A stretch of DNA of 64,000 nt. It comes from Cacajao melanocephalus (Eukaryota > Chordata > Mammalia > Primates > Pitheciidae). The notes under the pieces are model-generated. The model did no database searches. It was not told the DNA's origin and saw only the letters and a program-made list of their open reading frames with translations. Below are positions 48,641 to 62,278 of the stretch, piece by piece. Both the position numbers and the translations under genes were made by a program. The stretch is from contig CAUYLG010005179.1 in the NCBI GenBank assembly GCA_963573385.1, positions 1 through 64,000 of the forward strand. Direction: 5' to 3'. Each line of letters starts with the position of its first letter. Positions within the stretch are counted from its first letter, which is position 1.

Positions 48641-51234
48641 AACTATGGAAACAAATATTGGCTGCTTATCAAAATATCTAGGTAACTTAAGTAGACACTC
48701 ACAGTAAGAGCCGGTTCTATGATAAGTCAAACAGAAAATAAGATGTTGCTTAAGGGTACACTGCTCAGATTATTACCATAACTGTCAAAACCATCATTGT
48801 AGTGAATTTGCAACCTATTCTGGATTATATCTGGTTACAGTGTGAGGGACTCCATATATTTCTTTTGCTTTTGACCTCAGAGTCTTTTGTCTTCTACCAA
48901 AATCCATGGACCTTTAGCAGACTTAACTTGTTCAGTTGAAATTTGTATAAAATTTCAGAACCCTTCACAATTGTTGGTGCTTATAGTAAAACATTTTAAA
49001 ACTTGGGATTTAGCAGATATAATACTTTTCATATGTAATATTTGAATTGTGGAATGCATGTATATGAATGTTCATGTGCATATGAATTTCTCAGTTTCTC
49101 AGTTAATAAAATGTATTTATAAAATTTCATTGTGTGTATGACAATGGGAAGTTTTAGACTATTCTGAAGAGTGGTTTTCCAGACATGCTTTGTAGACAAT
49201 GCCAATTGAAGTGTTCATCAGAGTATTTTTCCAAGTAAAACTACTACATGAACAAATGCTGCATCTTTAACATTATGATAATTTTAAAACCAAAATATTT
49301 CAACTACTCAGTATTTATATCAGCAACAAGTAGGAATAGGTTAAAAGTTGTATTATTATAATATAGAGAACAGAGTGTTATTGCTATTTTCTACTTTTCA
49401 GACATTTATTTGCAGAAATGATCAATTTAATAGTTTTATTATGCTCTAAATTAAAACTCATGCAAAATACTGTAAGTAAATTAGTGAAAGTAAAATGTTA
49501 AATTTAATATTTCAATTATTATTAAGAACATGAAACATTTTCCCCAAAGTTGTATTTCTGTTTCTATGAAGAAATAGTTTATTAGATCTACTGCTATGCA
49601 AGTTAATGTGTTACATTCCAGCAGAACAAATGATAACGGTGGGCTGGTTTTCATTGCCACAGAAAGCAGATGTAAATTTCAAAGTTAGTTCTTTTGGATT
49701 GGCTCCTACATATACAGTACCAACTGAAAAATCCCCTCATCATTAAGAATGGGAAGATAAACATTCCCTGAACATTTGGTAGAGTTCTTTTTTTTTTTTT
49801 TAATCAGTAAATACAGTCATGGATAAGAGAGTAAGTGTTTTACAGACACAAATACTGGTTTCTTCCTGGAAGAGGATATGAACCACCCAACACAATCATC
49901 AATTCTGAGATTCAATGTCAGACAAACCATTGCCAGGAAAGCTTTACCTAACAGGGTTTTATGAGAAAAAACTATCCTTTGACTTTTTTGTTAAATGTTT
50001 GGAAATCATTTTCTATTTTGGCATCTGTACTCTCCCAGAAGTTGATTACATTGAAAGTATTTTCTCACATATAGTGATTCTAGCATTGCTAATTGAAAAT
50101 TGTTTTTGCCATTATTTGGTGCCTTCTTACTGAGTTTTAGCAACCACCATATAAATTTGGACAACACAATAAATTTATAATACCAAGCCTTTAATGTTGG
50201 AAGAAACTGACAGTAGGGAACAGCAAAATGTCAAGGGTTTCATACCAGTGGACATCTCTTTATATGGAAAAAATACACCAGAGTCGGAGATGTTCCTTCC
50301 CTACCCCTTAAAGCTTGCACTAGTTTCTAAGCACAGTCCTACAACTGGGACATGTACATTCAGTTATTCAGGCAGGTATGTTTTAGCAGAAAACCAAAGA
50401 ATTAGTGTAAGTTCTTAGCTCTTGTGTTTCCAAAGATTAACCTAGAAAGAAACAGTATAAAGTTTATGCCATAATTATTTTTAAATAGATGACTAATTAG
50501 AGACTCTTTTTATAGCCCAGTGGCCACAAACTAGAAAGGTGGAAGACTAATGTAAACAAGATGGCTAAATGTTGATCTACGACCATGAGAAACTCAAGAA
50601 ACATGTATAGAGTATGATCCTGGTGTGAGAATGAGAGGTTAGACTAGGAGAGAAGAATGTTAAACCTCAGATAGGCTTATGTACATGAGAGCAGATAAGA
50701 CTGTGTCTTACTTCTCAAATGAGGGTTTGGTGAATCCCTATGCCCAGTACTTACATTAAACTAATGCATGATAAATCTATGTTATGCAGGGTGTAGGGCT
50801 TAAAGTGGTATATATACATTTTTCATTGAACTGCAAGGATATATCACAGGGACCCAGTGGGGTTTATGTTTGGGAATAACGAGGTAAGGACAGTAGTGAG
50901 GAGACTGGATCAGAATGCAGATTAAGGTTCAATAGTCTTCTGTTGCTTCCCAAAATGCCAATATATTACATTAGCACCTAGAACTTACAGCAATATCAAA
51001 GAGGCAACAAACTACAGACTACAGAGACAACCGTTCTGGTTTTTGGAAAAAAAAAATAGGGTAGGGGAGAAATTGAACCATAAAAGCACAAATTTATATT
51101 CACAGATAAATGTATGAAAGTTGTTTATATTTTGGATGCTTGACACCTTTTGAACACTCTTCCCATGTTTAGATAATGCATTCGTATAATTTTTATAATT
51201 CATACCAAGGAGAAGTTTAAGATTACAGTGTTGG
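48641..51234. other. Unassigned AT-rich stretch
   Basis: Short open frames only; a run of T at about 49788-49801. No family recognised. Confidence 0.5.
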
Positions 51235-51475
51235 CAGGGTTTGTTCCTTCTGAGTGTTGTGAGGAAGAATCTGTTCTATGCCTCTCTCCTCTAGCTCCTG
51301 GTGGTTAAATGAGAAATTCTGGGTTTCCTTGGCTTGTAGATGCATCATCGTATGGTGATCTCCTTGTGTGCTCATCCAAATAAAGGCACTTTCAGTGTTA
51401 TTGGGGGTTAGGACTTCAATAGATGAAGTTGTGACACGACCCGATCCATAACACTAGTACACTGGTATGTGTTGC
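51235..51475 (-). mobile_element. MaLR/MLT1-like LTR remnant, minus strand
   Basis: CTCTAGCTCCTGGTGGTTAA, TTCCTTGGCTTGTAGATGCA and GGGGGTTAGGACTTCAATA follow, as reverse complement, a repeat of the same general kind as the one at 10770-11068. Internal parts are deleted. The family is uncertain. Confidence 0.4.
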
Positions 51476-52318
51476 ACTGTACATGTTACAAAGGCTGATA
51501 AATGGATATTTCTGCTAATGATTCCTTGCGGTGAAGTTGAGACATTGTTGGCAATATAGTTTATAGGCTTAATTTTGGAACATTGTACATATTCTCAGAC
51601 CTACTTAAATTCTACTTTTCATCCTAGAGTAGACTCCACCCTATATATTTGTGAGTATGCAAGTAAACATGACCAAAGGTGCACACATGCGCACACTTAC
51701 AAACAACCCAATTCGACTTTGACATTTGTTAATGCAAATATTCAAATCTAGCTTAAGTGTGTATCCTTTCAATGTATCAGCTAATGCAGTCCTATACACT
51801 TTGTAGGCTTTCAATAAATATTTCTTGAATGAAAAAGTAAATATTTAGAATGTTTGTGTTAGAATTAGTCAATACCTAAATAATCCTGAAAAATGTATTC
51901 ATTAGTGGAGATTTGTAATTCTAGGACCAAGCCACTTTTTAGACACATTTTTCTTTAAGGTTTCCTTCACTTATGCAACCAATGAACTTTCCTTTTGGAG
52001 AAAGTTATAAACATAAAAATGATGTCATTTTGATGCCTATATTCCTGCTTGCTCTCACCAGTTTTCAGAGTAATAAGCCCTTTCAGATTACTTTGCTAGT
52101 TCAATTTACCCAAAAGAATTATTCCATATTTCAACTCTGCTTTTGGTTTATTTAAATTTAGGTAAAATCCTGGTTGATTTTGTTGGTTATTATACATGTT
52201 TAGTTTCAACCATTGTCAACTCAGTTTAATAATTAGATTATTGAAAGTTGTTCCACTTCTATTTAAGGTTGGTTTGCAGTATCAGTCCAAGAAACATTTT
52301 TCAGTTATATTAAACCAG
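51476..52318. other. Unassigned AT-rich stretch
   Basis: No gene or repeat recognised. Confidence 0.5.
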
Positions 52319-52361
52319 ATATGATGATTACATAAAACATCTGTATATGTAATCATCATAT
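52319..52361. repeat. Perfect 16-bp inverted repeat (hairpin)
   Basis: ATATGATGATTACATA (52319-52334) and its exact reverse complement (52346-52361) surround an 11-base spacer. Confidence 0.95.
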
Positions 52362-52479
52362 ATTATTTAGTTCAAATGTGTTATAACAAGTGTGACCTTT
52401 ACTCCAGTTCCCAATAAGTTTGGAAATTTTTCAGCCTGATCATGTGGTAGAAAAAAACAAAAAACAAAACAAAACATTT

Positions 52480-53583
52480 TTTAGGAGGAATTCAAAGCTG
52501 CCAAAATATGCATAAGTAAAGAAGAGGCAAACGTTAATAGGCAAAACAACGGGGAAAATGCCTCTAGAGGATATCAGAGACCTTTGAAGCAGCTCCTTCC
52601 ATTACAGGCCTAAAGGCTGAGTAAAGAAAAATTGTTTCATGGGTCAGGCCCAGGGCCCCACTGTGCTGCACAGCCCCAGGACTTGGTACCTTGTGTTCCA
52701 GCCACTCCAGCTCAAACCTGCCCATGGGTCCAAGGCACAGATCCGGCCCTTGCTTCAGAGGGTGCAAACACAAATGTTGGTGGTTTCCACATGGCTTTGG
52801 CCTGTGGTTGTGGAGAGGGGAAGAGTTGAGTCTTGGGAGCCTCTGCCTAAATTTCAGAGGATGTATGGAAATGCCTGGATGTTTCCACACATCCTCTGAA
52901 TGTATGGATGAATACATTCAGAAATCTGCTGCAATGACAAAGCCCTCATGCAGAACCTTTACTAGGACAATTTGGAGGGGAAATGTAGGGTTAGACGCCC
53001 ACACAGAGGCCTAGTGGAGCTGTGAGAATAGGGCCACCATTCTCCAGACCCCAGAATGGTAGATCCACCAACAGCCTGCATTGTGCACCTGGAAAAGCCA
53101 TTGCTACTCAATGCCAGCCCATGAAGGCAGTCACAGGGCCTATACCCTAAAGAACCACAAGGGTGGAGCTATCTAAGGTCTTGGAAGTCCACTTCTTGCA
53201 TTAGCGTGCCCCAGATGTGAGACGTGGAGTCAAATGAGATTGTTTTTTTGCTTTAAGCTTTAATATATTATAATTCCAAACCTACTGGGTTTTGGAATTG
53301 CATGGGGTCTACAGCCCCTGTCTTTTATCTGATTTCTCTCTTTTGGAAAGTGAATATTTACCCAATAATTATATCCCCATTGTATCTTGGAAGTTACTAA
53401 CTAACTTGCTTATGATTTTACAGACTCATAGGCTGAAGGGACTTATCTTGTCTCAGCTGAGACTTTGGACTGTGGAATTTTGAGTTAATGCTGAAATGAG
53501 TTAAGACTTGGAGGACTGTTGAAAAGGGAGGATTGCATTTTGCAATGTGAATAGGATATGAGATTTCAGATGGACCAGGGCAG
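52480..53583 (+). mobile_element. THE1/MST (MaLR) internal region, 3' part
   Basis: The block runs directly into an MST LTR and carries the internal-region landmarks GGCCACCATTCTCCAGACCC, AATGGTAGATCCACCAACAG, GAGACGTGGAGTCAAATGAG and AGTTAATGCTGAAATGAG. MaLR internal regions are old non-coding remnants of ERVL-type gag; the overlapping short open frames in both strands here are not genes. The 5' LTR is missing. Confidence 0.88.
52853..52921. repeat. Two adjacent inverted repeats (hairpins) inside the MaLR internal region
   Basis: Hairpin 1 has 19-bp arms at 52853-52871 and 52882-52900, one mismatch, 10-base loop. Hairpin 2 has perfect 10-bp arms at 52896-52905 and 52912-52921, 6-base loop, sharing 5 bases with hairpin 1. 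The second arm of hairpin 1 and the extra sequence after it appear to be an insertion relative to the usual internal sequence. Confidence 0.93.
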
Positions 53584-53966
53584 AATAATATGGTTTGGAT
53601 TTATGTCCCCACCCAAATTTCATGTTGAATTGTAATCCCCAGTTTTAGAGGAAGGGCCTGGTGGGAGGTGATTGGATCATGGGGCTGGCTTCCCCCTTGC
53701 CGTTCTCGTGATAGTGAGTGAGCTCACATGACTTCTGGTTGTTTAACAACGTGTAGTACCCACGGCCTTTTCTTTTTATCTTGCTCTGGCATGTCAGATG
53801 AGGCTGCTTCCCCTTCACTTTTTGCCATGATTGTAAGTTTCCTGAGACCATCCCAGCCATGCTTCCTGTATAGTTTGTGGAACCATGAGCCAATTAAACT
53901 TCTTTTCTTTATAAATTACCCAGTTTTAGGTATTTCTTTATAGCAGTGTGAGAATGAACTAATACA
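53584..53966 (+). mobile_element. MST-type MaLR 3' LTR
   Basis: It begins near ATATGGTTTGGATTTATGTC, with CCCACCCAAATTTCATGTTG and GGTGATTGGATCATGG, and ends ATTACCCAGTTTTAGGTATT then GAATGAACTAATACA. ATTAAA near 53895 fits its polyadenylation signal. It directly follows MaLR internal sequence, so it is a 3' LTR rather than a solo LTR. Confidence 0.92.
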
Positions 53967-54084
53967 GGCACCAACATTCTAACCATAGCAATGACCCAGA
54001 GGCAAGTCTAGCAAAAATAAAAATAAACACAATAATCCACTGCTATGTTTGTAATAAATAAAAAAATAATGTTTTAGGGTAGAA

Positions 54085-54270
54085 CAAATCTTCATCAGTT
54101 TTAGCATGTATCTGACATTGGAGAGCTTTTTAAAAAACAGATTATTGGGTATCACTTCCAGAGTTTCTGAATGCTTCTGGGGAAGGGCTGAGAATTTGTA
54201 TTTCTAATAAGTCTCTAGATAATAGATGATGGTATTGATCTGGGGATCATATTTTGACATTCACTGAGAT
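54085..54270 (+). mobile_element. MER5-like (hAT-Charlie) DNA transposon relic
   Basis: The run TTTAAAAAACAGATTATTGG, GGGCTGAGAATTTGTATTTC, TAATAAGTCTCTAGATAATA and CTGGGGATCATATTTTGA follows the MER5 consensus order. Non-autonomous and diverged. Confidence 0.65.
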
Positions 54271-55288
54271 ACAATAATTATTTTGCCACTGTCCCCAGCA
54301 CTATCTTACATATTCATATTACCTTTTTGATCTATAATGGCATTTGAATTATCTTTTCATTATATATATAAAATAAGCATTATAGAGAAGAATTTCATGG
54401 GATTTATAATAATCATTTTAGGAAGGAGACCTCCAATGCAAACAAGACAATATCTGAGAAGTTACTGGTTAGTCTGAGGAGAGAGAACTTATTTTGGATG
54501 AGACTAGGATTCTGTTTTTCATATCTGAACTAGAGATCAAGACTTGATCTGAACTAAGTTATAACACAATAGACAGCAAAAGAGACAGGAAAGAAGAATA
54601 TTGTGGTATTGCTCGGGAACTTTACTACCAACTCAGAGTACCCATCTGAAGTTGGCCTTCCTGAAGTAATATCAGACAGAATTGACAGGAAAAAATCAAA
54701 TTCTAAGTCTTTAGATGAATTATCTGTGGTTTAGGCTTCAGCTACCTTCAGAAAAGGGAGTCTGTATGTAAACACATCTATGTCTTCATTTTATATTTTA
54801 TTTTTTCTCATTTTCCTTTTCTTAATAAACTTTCTTTGGAATGTCAGTCCACTCTAAGCCAAGACATCTGAAGAAGGGAAGTTCCTTTAGAAATGAAGTG
54901 TGGTACCAGCTGTAAGATTCATCTGCCAAGAGGAAAGAAGACTTGGTAAAGCTATGATATTTCATTCTGGCAAAACTTAGGAACGTGGACAATTGTGGCC
55001 ATCTTTGATAACTTTTCTTCTCCATATGGCAATGCAGAGTGAAAATAATCTAGAAAAAATGACTAAACATCTTATTTTTCAGAGGTAGATTCACATATGT
55101 TATATAGTAACATTATCCTTGTAAAAGATGACAAATAATCAAACCTGTCTATTCTCCATAACAAATATTGCCAAGATTACTGTAAAGTCCTTTGAACTGA
55201 CTGCACCGTGGACTACACCATAGTCAAGCCATTTTGACCCTTGTAAGCCACATGTATACTTCCAGATGGCCTCCTGGAGCCAGAAAGT
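54271..55288. other. Unassigned stretch
   Basis: No gene or repeat recognised with confidence; the last about 80 bases before the LTR may belong to an unrecognised repeat. Confidence 0.5.
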
Positions 55289-55622
55289 CTGAGGTAACAG
55301 GAAAATTGCAAAAGAAGAATAACTAGCTCCTGCAGTGCCTGATTAACCAACCTGGTGACATTCTGCCATTGTTCCTGCCTCAACTGATAAGCCAACCTTG
55401 TGACACTGGACCCTGTGATAATCCCCCCAGTTTGCAAAAACTGCCCTCAACTATAACTTTCCAGTGCCTACCCCAAACCTATAAAACCAGCTTCTATCTC
55501 ACCACCTTCCACTGACTCTCCTTTTGGACTCAGCCCACTCGCACCCAAGTGAATAAACAGCCTTGTTGCTCACACAAAACCTGTTTAGGTGGTCTCTTTA
55601 TTCAGAGCACATTTAATGGTTA
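55289..55622 (+). mobile_element. Solo LTR, ERV1-type
   Basis: It begins about TGAGGTAACAGGAAAATTGC. It carries CCTATAAAACCAGCTTC (TATA box), a GGACTCAGCCCACTCGCACC segment, GTGAATAAACAGCC (polyadenylation signal) and GTTGCTCACACAAAACCTG, and ends ...GGTTACA. This layout is typical of class I LTRs. No clear target duplication was found. Confidence 0.7.
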
Positions 55623-58600
55623 CAGAATTAATTGTGATTCAATGTCTCAGATATCAGATGCAAGAGCGACTATTCTAGACATTATTTGATATACAGACAC
55701 AGAAGAGGGGAAAAAAAGTCTTTAACAATAGCTAAAATAATATCATGGACTTTTTAAAACTTTAGATAATTTGAAGGAGAAAATGCTTATTCAGAAATAA
55801 TTCAATTAATCATTTGTAGAAGTGTTTTCCTACAAAAAGACTCTGGTAAAGGGCAAAAAAGAAAAGAGAGATAGCTTTGTTAAATGTCGGTGATATGTGT
55901 CTGTTATTTCTCTGGTTTGCAGACTAATGAACCACAAACCAGTTGCTTTAGAAACAGAGTTGCTATTAGCTCTATATAGGAATTAATGCACTGTAGGGAA
56001 TTTCTACTGCAAAAAAAAAGAAAAAGAAAGGATTCTTAAGGATTTGGAGTCATCTGAGCCACCCAGCTTGAGTGTTTTCTGGCACCTGAGGTGTTATGAT
56101 TGCTATGGTCCTGTCACATGATGCTATTTTCTGAAGCAAATGTAGTTTTTAAATGGCATAAAGAACTTTCCCAAATGCTTCAGCTACAAACCAAGGCATT
56201 TTCCCCCTCAGCTTGATGAGAACAGCATCTGCCATTGAAAATAAATAAATAAAACAATTAAAATAGTTCTACAACCTCAAAGTTAATTTGAAAAAAAAAA
56301 AAGCCAGTTGTACCCACATAATAATATTAAGGGTTTTGAAAGAACACTTAACCATCAACAAAACGGATACTAACATTTTCCGATTTCCCTTTTGTTATTA
56401 GAGTGATATTTGCTGTATAGGGGAGTAAAGGGAGGTAAATAGGTTATTCCTTATATTCCACCTACTTCCTCTTGATGTAGTATGAGGGGGTAAACAGATA
56501 GTAGATTTAAAAAAGAGAATATGGAATGAGTTTTAATTTACCAACTGGTAAAATCCAAGCTCTTCAATGTTTCCTAGTTATCTGTCTGATATCGGTTGAA
56601 GGCAAGAGTTAGAGGCAATGGGGTTATAGACAAGCAACATTTAAAAAATGTAGATAGATAGATATTTATATATGCATAGATGTTAATATTTTATAAATAC
56701 ATATATATAGTTATATAAAGATATAGATTAATTTTTTCCAAATGAATGTATATATTGTTTGTTCTTGGAATGCTAAATGCAGGAGAATTTGAGAAATTCT
56801 AGAGGTAAAAGTAGAATAAAAAACATATTTGTTATAATACATATCTTTCTTTGTGCACTAAAAGATTAGAGAAGTGTTTTTGGAAGTATCTTATTTATCT
56901 GACTTCATGATTCTCAGAATTCCACAACGGATGATTTAGTATTGAAATATATGCTGACTAAGTTCAAAGTAGAAAAATAGAAGCATAGGTTTGTATATGA
57001 TTTTAGGTTATTCTATATCTCCAACTAGCCATAAATAATTTCTAGTTACTATAATGCACGGTTTATACCATCTTCATAAAATACAATTCTGTGTTAGAGC
57101 ATAATATTCTAACTAATTTTAAGCACTCATGGTTTACATTATCACCCTGATGATTGCATATAAAGTCATTCAGCATGACAGATTTTATATTGTCACAGAG
57201 AGGACCCCTGAGTTCCTTGACTGTAAGCGTTAGTGTTAAACACGTTAGAGGAAGATGTATGCTGTCTACTTTCCTTGACCAATCTAAGGTGAAACCTTTG
57301 GAATCAGCCCAACTTGGTTTGTATGCTTTAGTGAAATGTTTTGCTAAGTTGTTCAGCTCTGAAGCTGTTTCTCCACACAAAAAGTCATGGTTTGTTATAA
57401 CTCTTAGACTTAGGAAGCAATTCCTGTGGCTTCTCAGAAGGCTGATCTTTCAAACTTTACATTTGGAATAACTGAGCATCTCTGACAGTTGTGCATTACT
57501 GGGAGGGAACTGTTAAAGATATGAAGATCACAGCTGTGCTTATTTTGGAAGACCCACAGTTCACAGTCAATTGTTGTGCTTAGATTAAAATGCATAGCTG
57601 AGATTTCCGAGTGTGCAACGATGGGCCAGCATTGGCTATCTTAAGAGCACATTGGCATCTATGAAATGAAATAGTTGAAGAGAATAATAATCAAAATTAT
57701 AGACTGTACCTATGCTTAAACAAGCTATTTAATTGCCCCAGGGATCCAAGTCCTAGTTGTTAACCTCATTGATTGATTAAAAGGCAAAATACTTCTCTAT
57801 TTTTTTCTTTTTATCTTTCCCATTTATTAATATAAAACAAAATAGGGAAAATAGGAAAAGATAATTTGGGGCCACAAATAAATAAAACCTTTAATTTCAG
57901 AAAATGTTATTTTGTTTTATATAACATTGTGCTTTTTAAAATTTGGCTCATATTTAAAAAATAGAAATATTAAATAAACTCATTATTTCAATGAGCTACA
58001 TAATGAAAGGCTTAAACCTGGAGGTCATTATTATTTTGTGTTAAATATAAATGACTCATCGCATACTTCTAGATCCCTACATGTAATTTTTATATTATTT
58101 TCAGAGAAAATCCTTAATAAAATAAGACATATTTTGAAAGATTTGCTTTTAGGCGGCTTCATTCCCTATCAGCAACCTGTAATAGTTATAGCTTAATGAA
58201 TACCCTGGACTTCCTATTCACTTCAATAGTTTGAGGAGTGAAGATGTAAACAAAGGAAGGATTTATGTATTGCTCCCTAATATGTCCTTTTGCTACTTCA
58301 GTAAATGCAGAGCTATGAAAAATATTTTTTAAAAATGAGTAGATTAATATGAAGTTTTTCACAATGAAGCAAAACCCCAAACAAAGAGTAAAATAAACAG
58401 AAAAAGAGTTCAGAAAAAAGAAAGTCTTGGTGAATTTTTGAAAATAATAGTAATAAGAGTTAAAACTTATGTTTTTAGCAAGACAGGAAATATAAGGACA
58501 TATATAAAAATATAATATTTTCATATTATTTATTTTTGATGATCCAGGTTATTTAGCCTAATGATTACTGATATATTACTTAAATAAAACTGCTTGGCAC

Positions 58601-58696
58601 TAGTTTCCTAGAAAGTGTACAGTCTAAAATTATTTTATAAATCTGTGTGGGAGGAAGCTCCAGTTCACCAAAGAATAGGGTAGGTCGTAATATCTG
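55623..58696. other. Unassigned AT-rich stretch
   Basis: Only short open frames. The longest pair (57063-57380 minus and 57154-57471 plus, 105 codons each) overlap on opposite strands and show no domain. Confidence 0.5.
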
Positions 58697-58896
58697 TGAA
58701 GGAAGGACGGGAGGAAAAAAAGAAGAAAGGAAGAGAGGAAGGAAGGAAGGAAGGGAGGGAGGGAGGGAGGGAGGAAGGGAGAAAAGAAGGAAGGAAGGGA
58801 GAAAAGAAAGAAGGAAGGGAGGGAGGGAAGGGTGAGGGAGAGATGGGGGAGGAAGGGAAGGAAAGAAGAAAGGGAGGGTGGGAGGAAGGAAGGGGT
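58697..58896. repeat. GGAA/GGGA purine-rich tract
   Basis: About 200 bases are almost pure purine on the plus strand, made of GGAA, GGGA and GAAAA units, including several uninterrupted GGAA repeats near 58738-58756. Open frames across it on both strands are products of the repeat. Confidence 0.95.
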
Positions 58897-61162
58897 AAGA
58901 AAATTAAAACTCATTCAACTTACTTCTGCTTGTAAGTTGCTTTAAGATAAATTTTAAAAAGGGCCCTATATTTTTTAACATTCACTAGATTCTAAAATAC
59001 ATTTTGCTGAATACTGCTCTCTTGATTAAAAAAGGAAAGAAAAAGTTAACAGAATATATAATGCATCGGTTTCTGATTATTTTACACTGAAATCATCACA
59101 ATTTTGCTTTCTTAGTCTCTACTTGTTATGCAAAATCATTTTCCACAATTTCAATAATCATTTTAACTGCATTTTTTTTCTTAAATACAGGCCTATTTTC
59201 CAAGTACAAATAAATGTGCACAAAAGATTTGATTTTTGTTAGAAATTTCTGCAGATGGGAATTTTGAAATATAGCTCATGGTGTTATCCTGGTATGGATT
59301 AAAACATGGATTAGGGCAAAAAAAAGAAAATGCTTAGTAAATACATACATAATTAAACTTTGTTTACCATTCCATTCACAGATATTGATGTCTGCCAGAA
59401 CATAATATTGGCTTGAAAGATGAGTTGTTGGTTAAGTTGAAGGCAAACAACTCAAGATTTAGGAAAACAATAACTGAACTTAGTTGAAAAACAAGTTATT
59501 GCAGACTCCACGTAAGTGCCATTGTTACCATTTTGTATTTTTGCATGTCTGGACTACATGATGTAGTGATGCTAAGCCGAACAGAAGTATTTTAGCCTTA
59601 TGTCTGTCCCTTAAACCGTCTTTAGTTATAGATACGCAATCCAAGTTAATCTGCTAAATTGTTCAAATTGTAGTTTAAATGGAAGTCGTTCAAATGAAAA
59701 TCACTTTTCATTGTAATATCAGCTTATCATATCACCAGACTGACACAATCTACATAGCAATATTTGGTGTTACCATGTTTTATATAGCTAATTTTACATA
59801 CACTTCTTGGTAAAATGTAAGTATTGATACAGCTATAGACAATCAATATCTATCTATTATACATCTGAGTAGCTAAAGTTAAATATCATCTAGATATCAC
59901 TGCATCTTTGAGACATTTCTGTTCTAGCAATACAGAATTTCTAATTAATACGTTACACTGATATTATTTTCATCCATCAGAATGGCAAGCAATTTAAAAC
60001 TTTTTAACATCCTGTGGAGAGATGAAGGAAGCAGGGCACTCACATCCCCTTGGTGAGTGAACTATTTGCTAATAATCTTTCCTGGGAATAATGTATAAGT
60101 GTACATTAAATTTTAATTGTACACAGGAAGCTGTTTTACAGAAATTATGTGATGACACAGATGTTCACGCAGCACTGCTAGTAAGAGTACAGCGATGAAC
60201 ATGACTTACTTTTCTATCAATAAAAGAACAGCTATCAAATGATAGATCCATAAAAGTGAGTACAGTGCAGCCATGAAAAAGAAAGAGGAGAAATACATTG
60301 AGTGCCGTAGAAAGATGTGCATTATATGTTTAATTTGTAAGACAAAAAAGATGAATAATTTGTACAAGGCTGTTCTATTTTTCTATTATTAATAATAGCT
60401 AAGTATATTTCTGCATATCAGTAAGAAATACATCTGGAAGAATAATCACCAAACTAAGATGGATGGGTGCAAAGTGGACATTAGGAGGGTTTGATTCCTT
60501 GTTTTTATATTTATGCTTCCATATTTTAGGAATTCTTTTCCCAAAAGAATAAATGAAACCCTAAAACAAAGAAAACAGTGTAAGATAATACTTCCTAATA
60601 AAGATACAGGGCTAGAAAATGCTGCTAACATTCAATTTCTGAAGCCAGCATTTATTCCCCTTGGTCAGCAGTTTTTCTTTTCCTGAACACTACTCTTCAT
60701 CCAAAGTAAATATTTCTACTGTGGCACAAAACAAATTATTCTGCCTTAAAACTGCAGAGCCTTTGCCATATAGTGATTTCCACTAAGCCACGGCAGAACT
60801 CCATATCTAATTCAGAAAATGTTTATGTTTGACCACTGGGAATGATGATAAATTGTTTATGTTACTCTGTCTTCTGGACAAATGTTTTCATTAAGTCTGA
60901 ATGCTATTTAATGATTAAGACAGCATAGTTTGAGAAAAGCGACTATTGTTATTCAATCACTACATACAGAACACATTAAGATAGAGTCATGCCAAGGAGG
61001 GAAAAAATGGGAAAGCTCTCTGCTCCTGGGCTCCCAGTGCTACCCATCCTCCTCCTGGACTAAGTGGGAGTGAATCATCTTTCTCATTGACAAGTGACTT
61101 TCTCCCTCTCTTGCAAGAATATCTGTGATACTCTGTTGTTGAGTATTTTTTTAGTAGTTTGA

Positions 61163-61163
<1 letters not shown>
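58897..61163. other. Mostly unassigned; weak L1-like piece near 59975-60300
   Basis: AAGTGAGTACAGTGCAGCCA (near 60255) and CATCCATCAGAATGGCAAGC (near 59975) vaguely resemble old L1 ORF2 order on the plus strand. The rest is unrecognised. Confidence 0.35.

Positions 61164-61203
<40 letters not shown>
61164..61203. repeat. (TG)20 microsatellite
   Basis: Twenty uninterrupted TG units. Confidence 0.97.
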
Positions 61204-62070
<867 letters not shown>

Positions 62071-62278
62071 TATCTCTGGTTTTTAGCTGATTACGGTCTC
62101 CACTGAATTGCTCATTATCTACATCACTTGATTCTTTTGGATTTGCTAAATTCAACTACCTGTACTTATACCTAACTTTCTAAGGTCACCACAATTAGAG
62201 TTAAGCCCCTCTAATGTATGCAGGCCTTCTTCAACTGAGCCTAGCCATCTTCTGAAATGTTGGTTTTAACTACATAAC

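Noticed and set aside
52564..53014. Overlapping open frames of 65-117 codons on both strands
   Set aside because: They lie in the THE1/MST internal region, which is GC-richer and yields chance frames; no conserved product.
53579..53971. GGCAG / GGCAC as a target-site duplication of the MST LTR
   Set aside because: The left side is MaLR internal sequence continuous with the LTR, so it is not a genomic flank; the match is also imperfect.
57063..57471. Two 105-codon open frames on opposite strands
   Set aside because: Mutual overlap and lack of domains suggest chance.
58630..58935. Ser/Pro/Leu-rich and Gly/Lys/Arg/Glu-rich open frames
   Set aside because: Both are translations of the GGAA/GGGA repeat.
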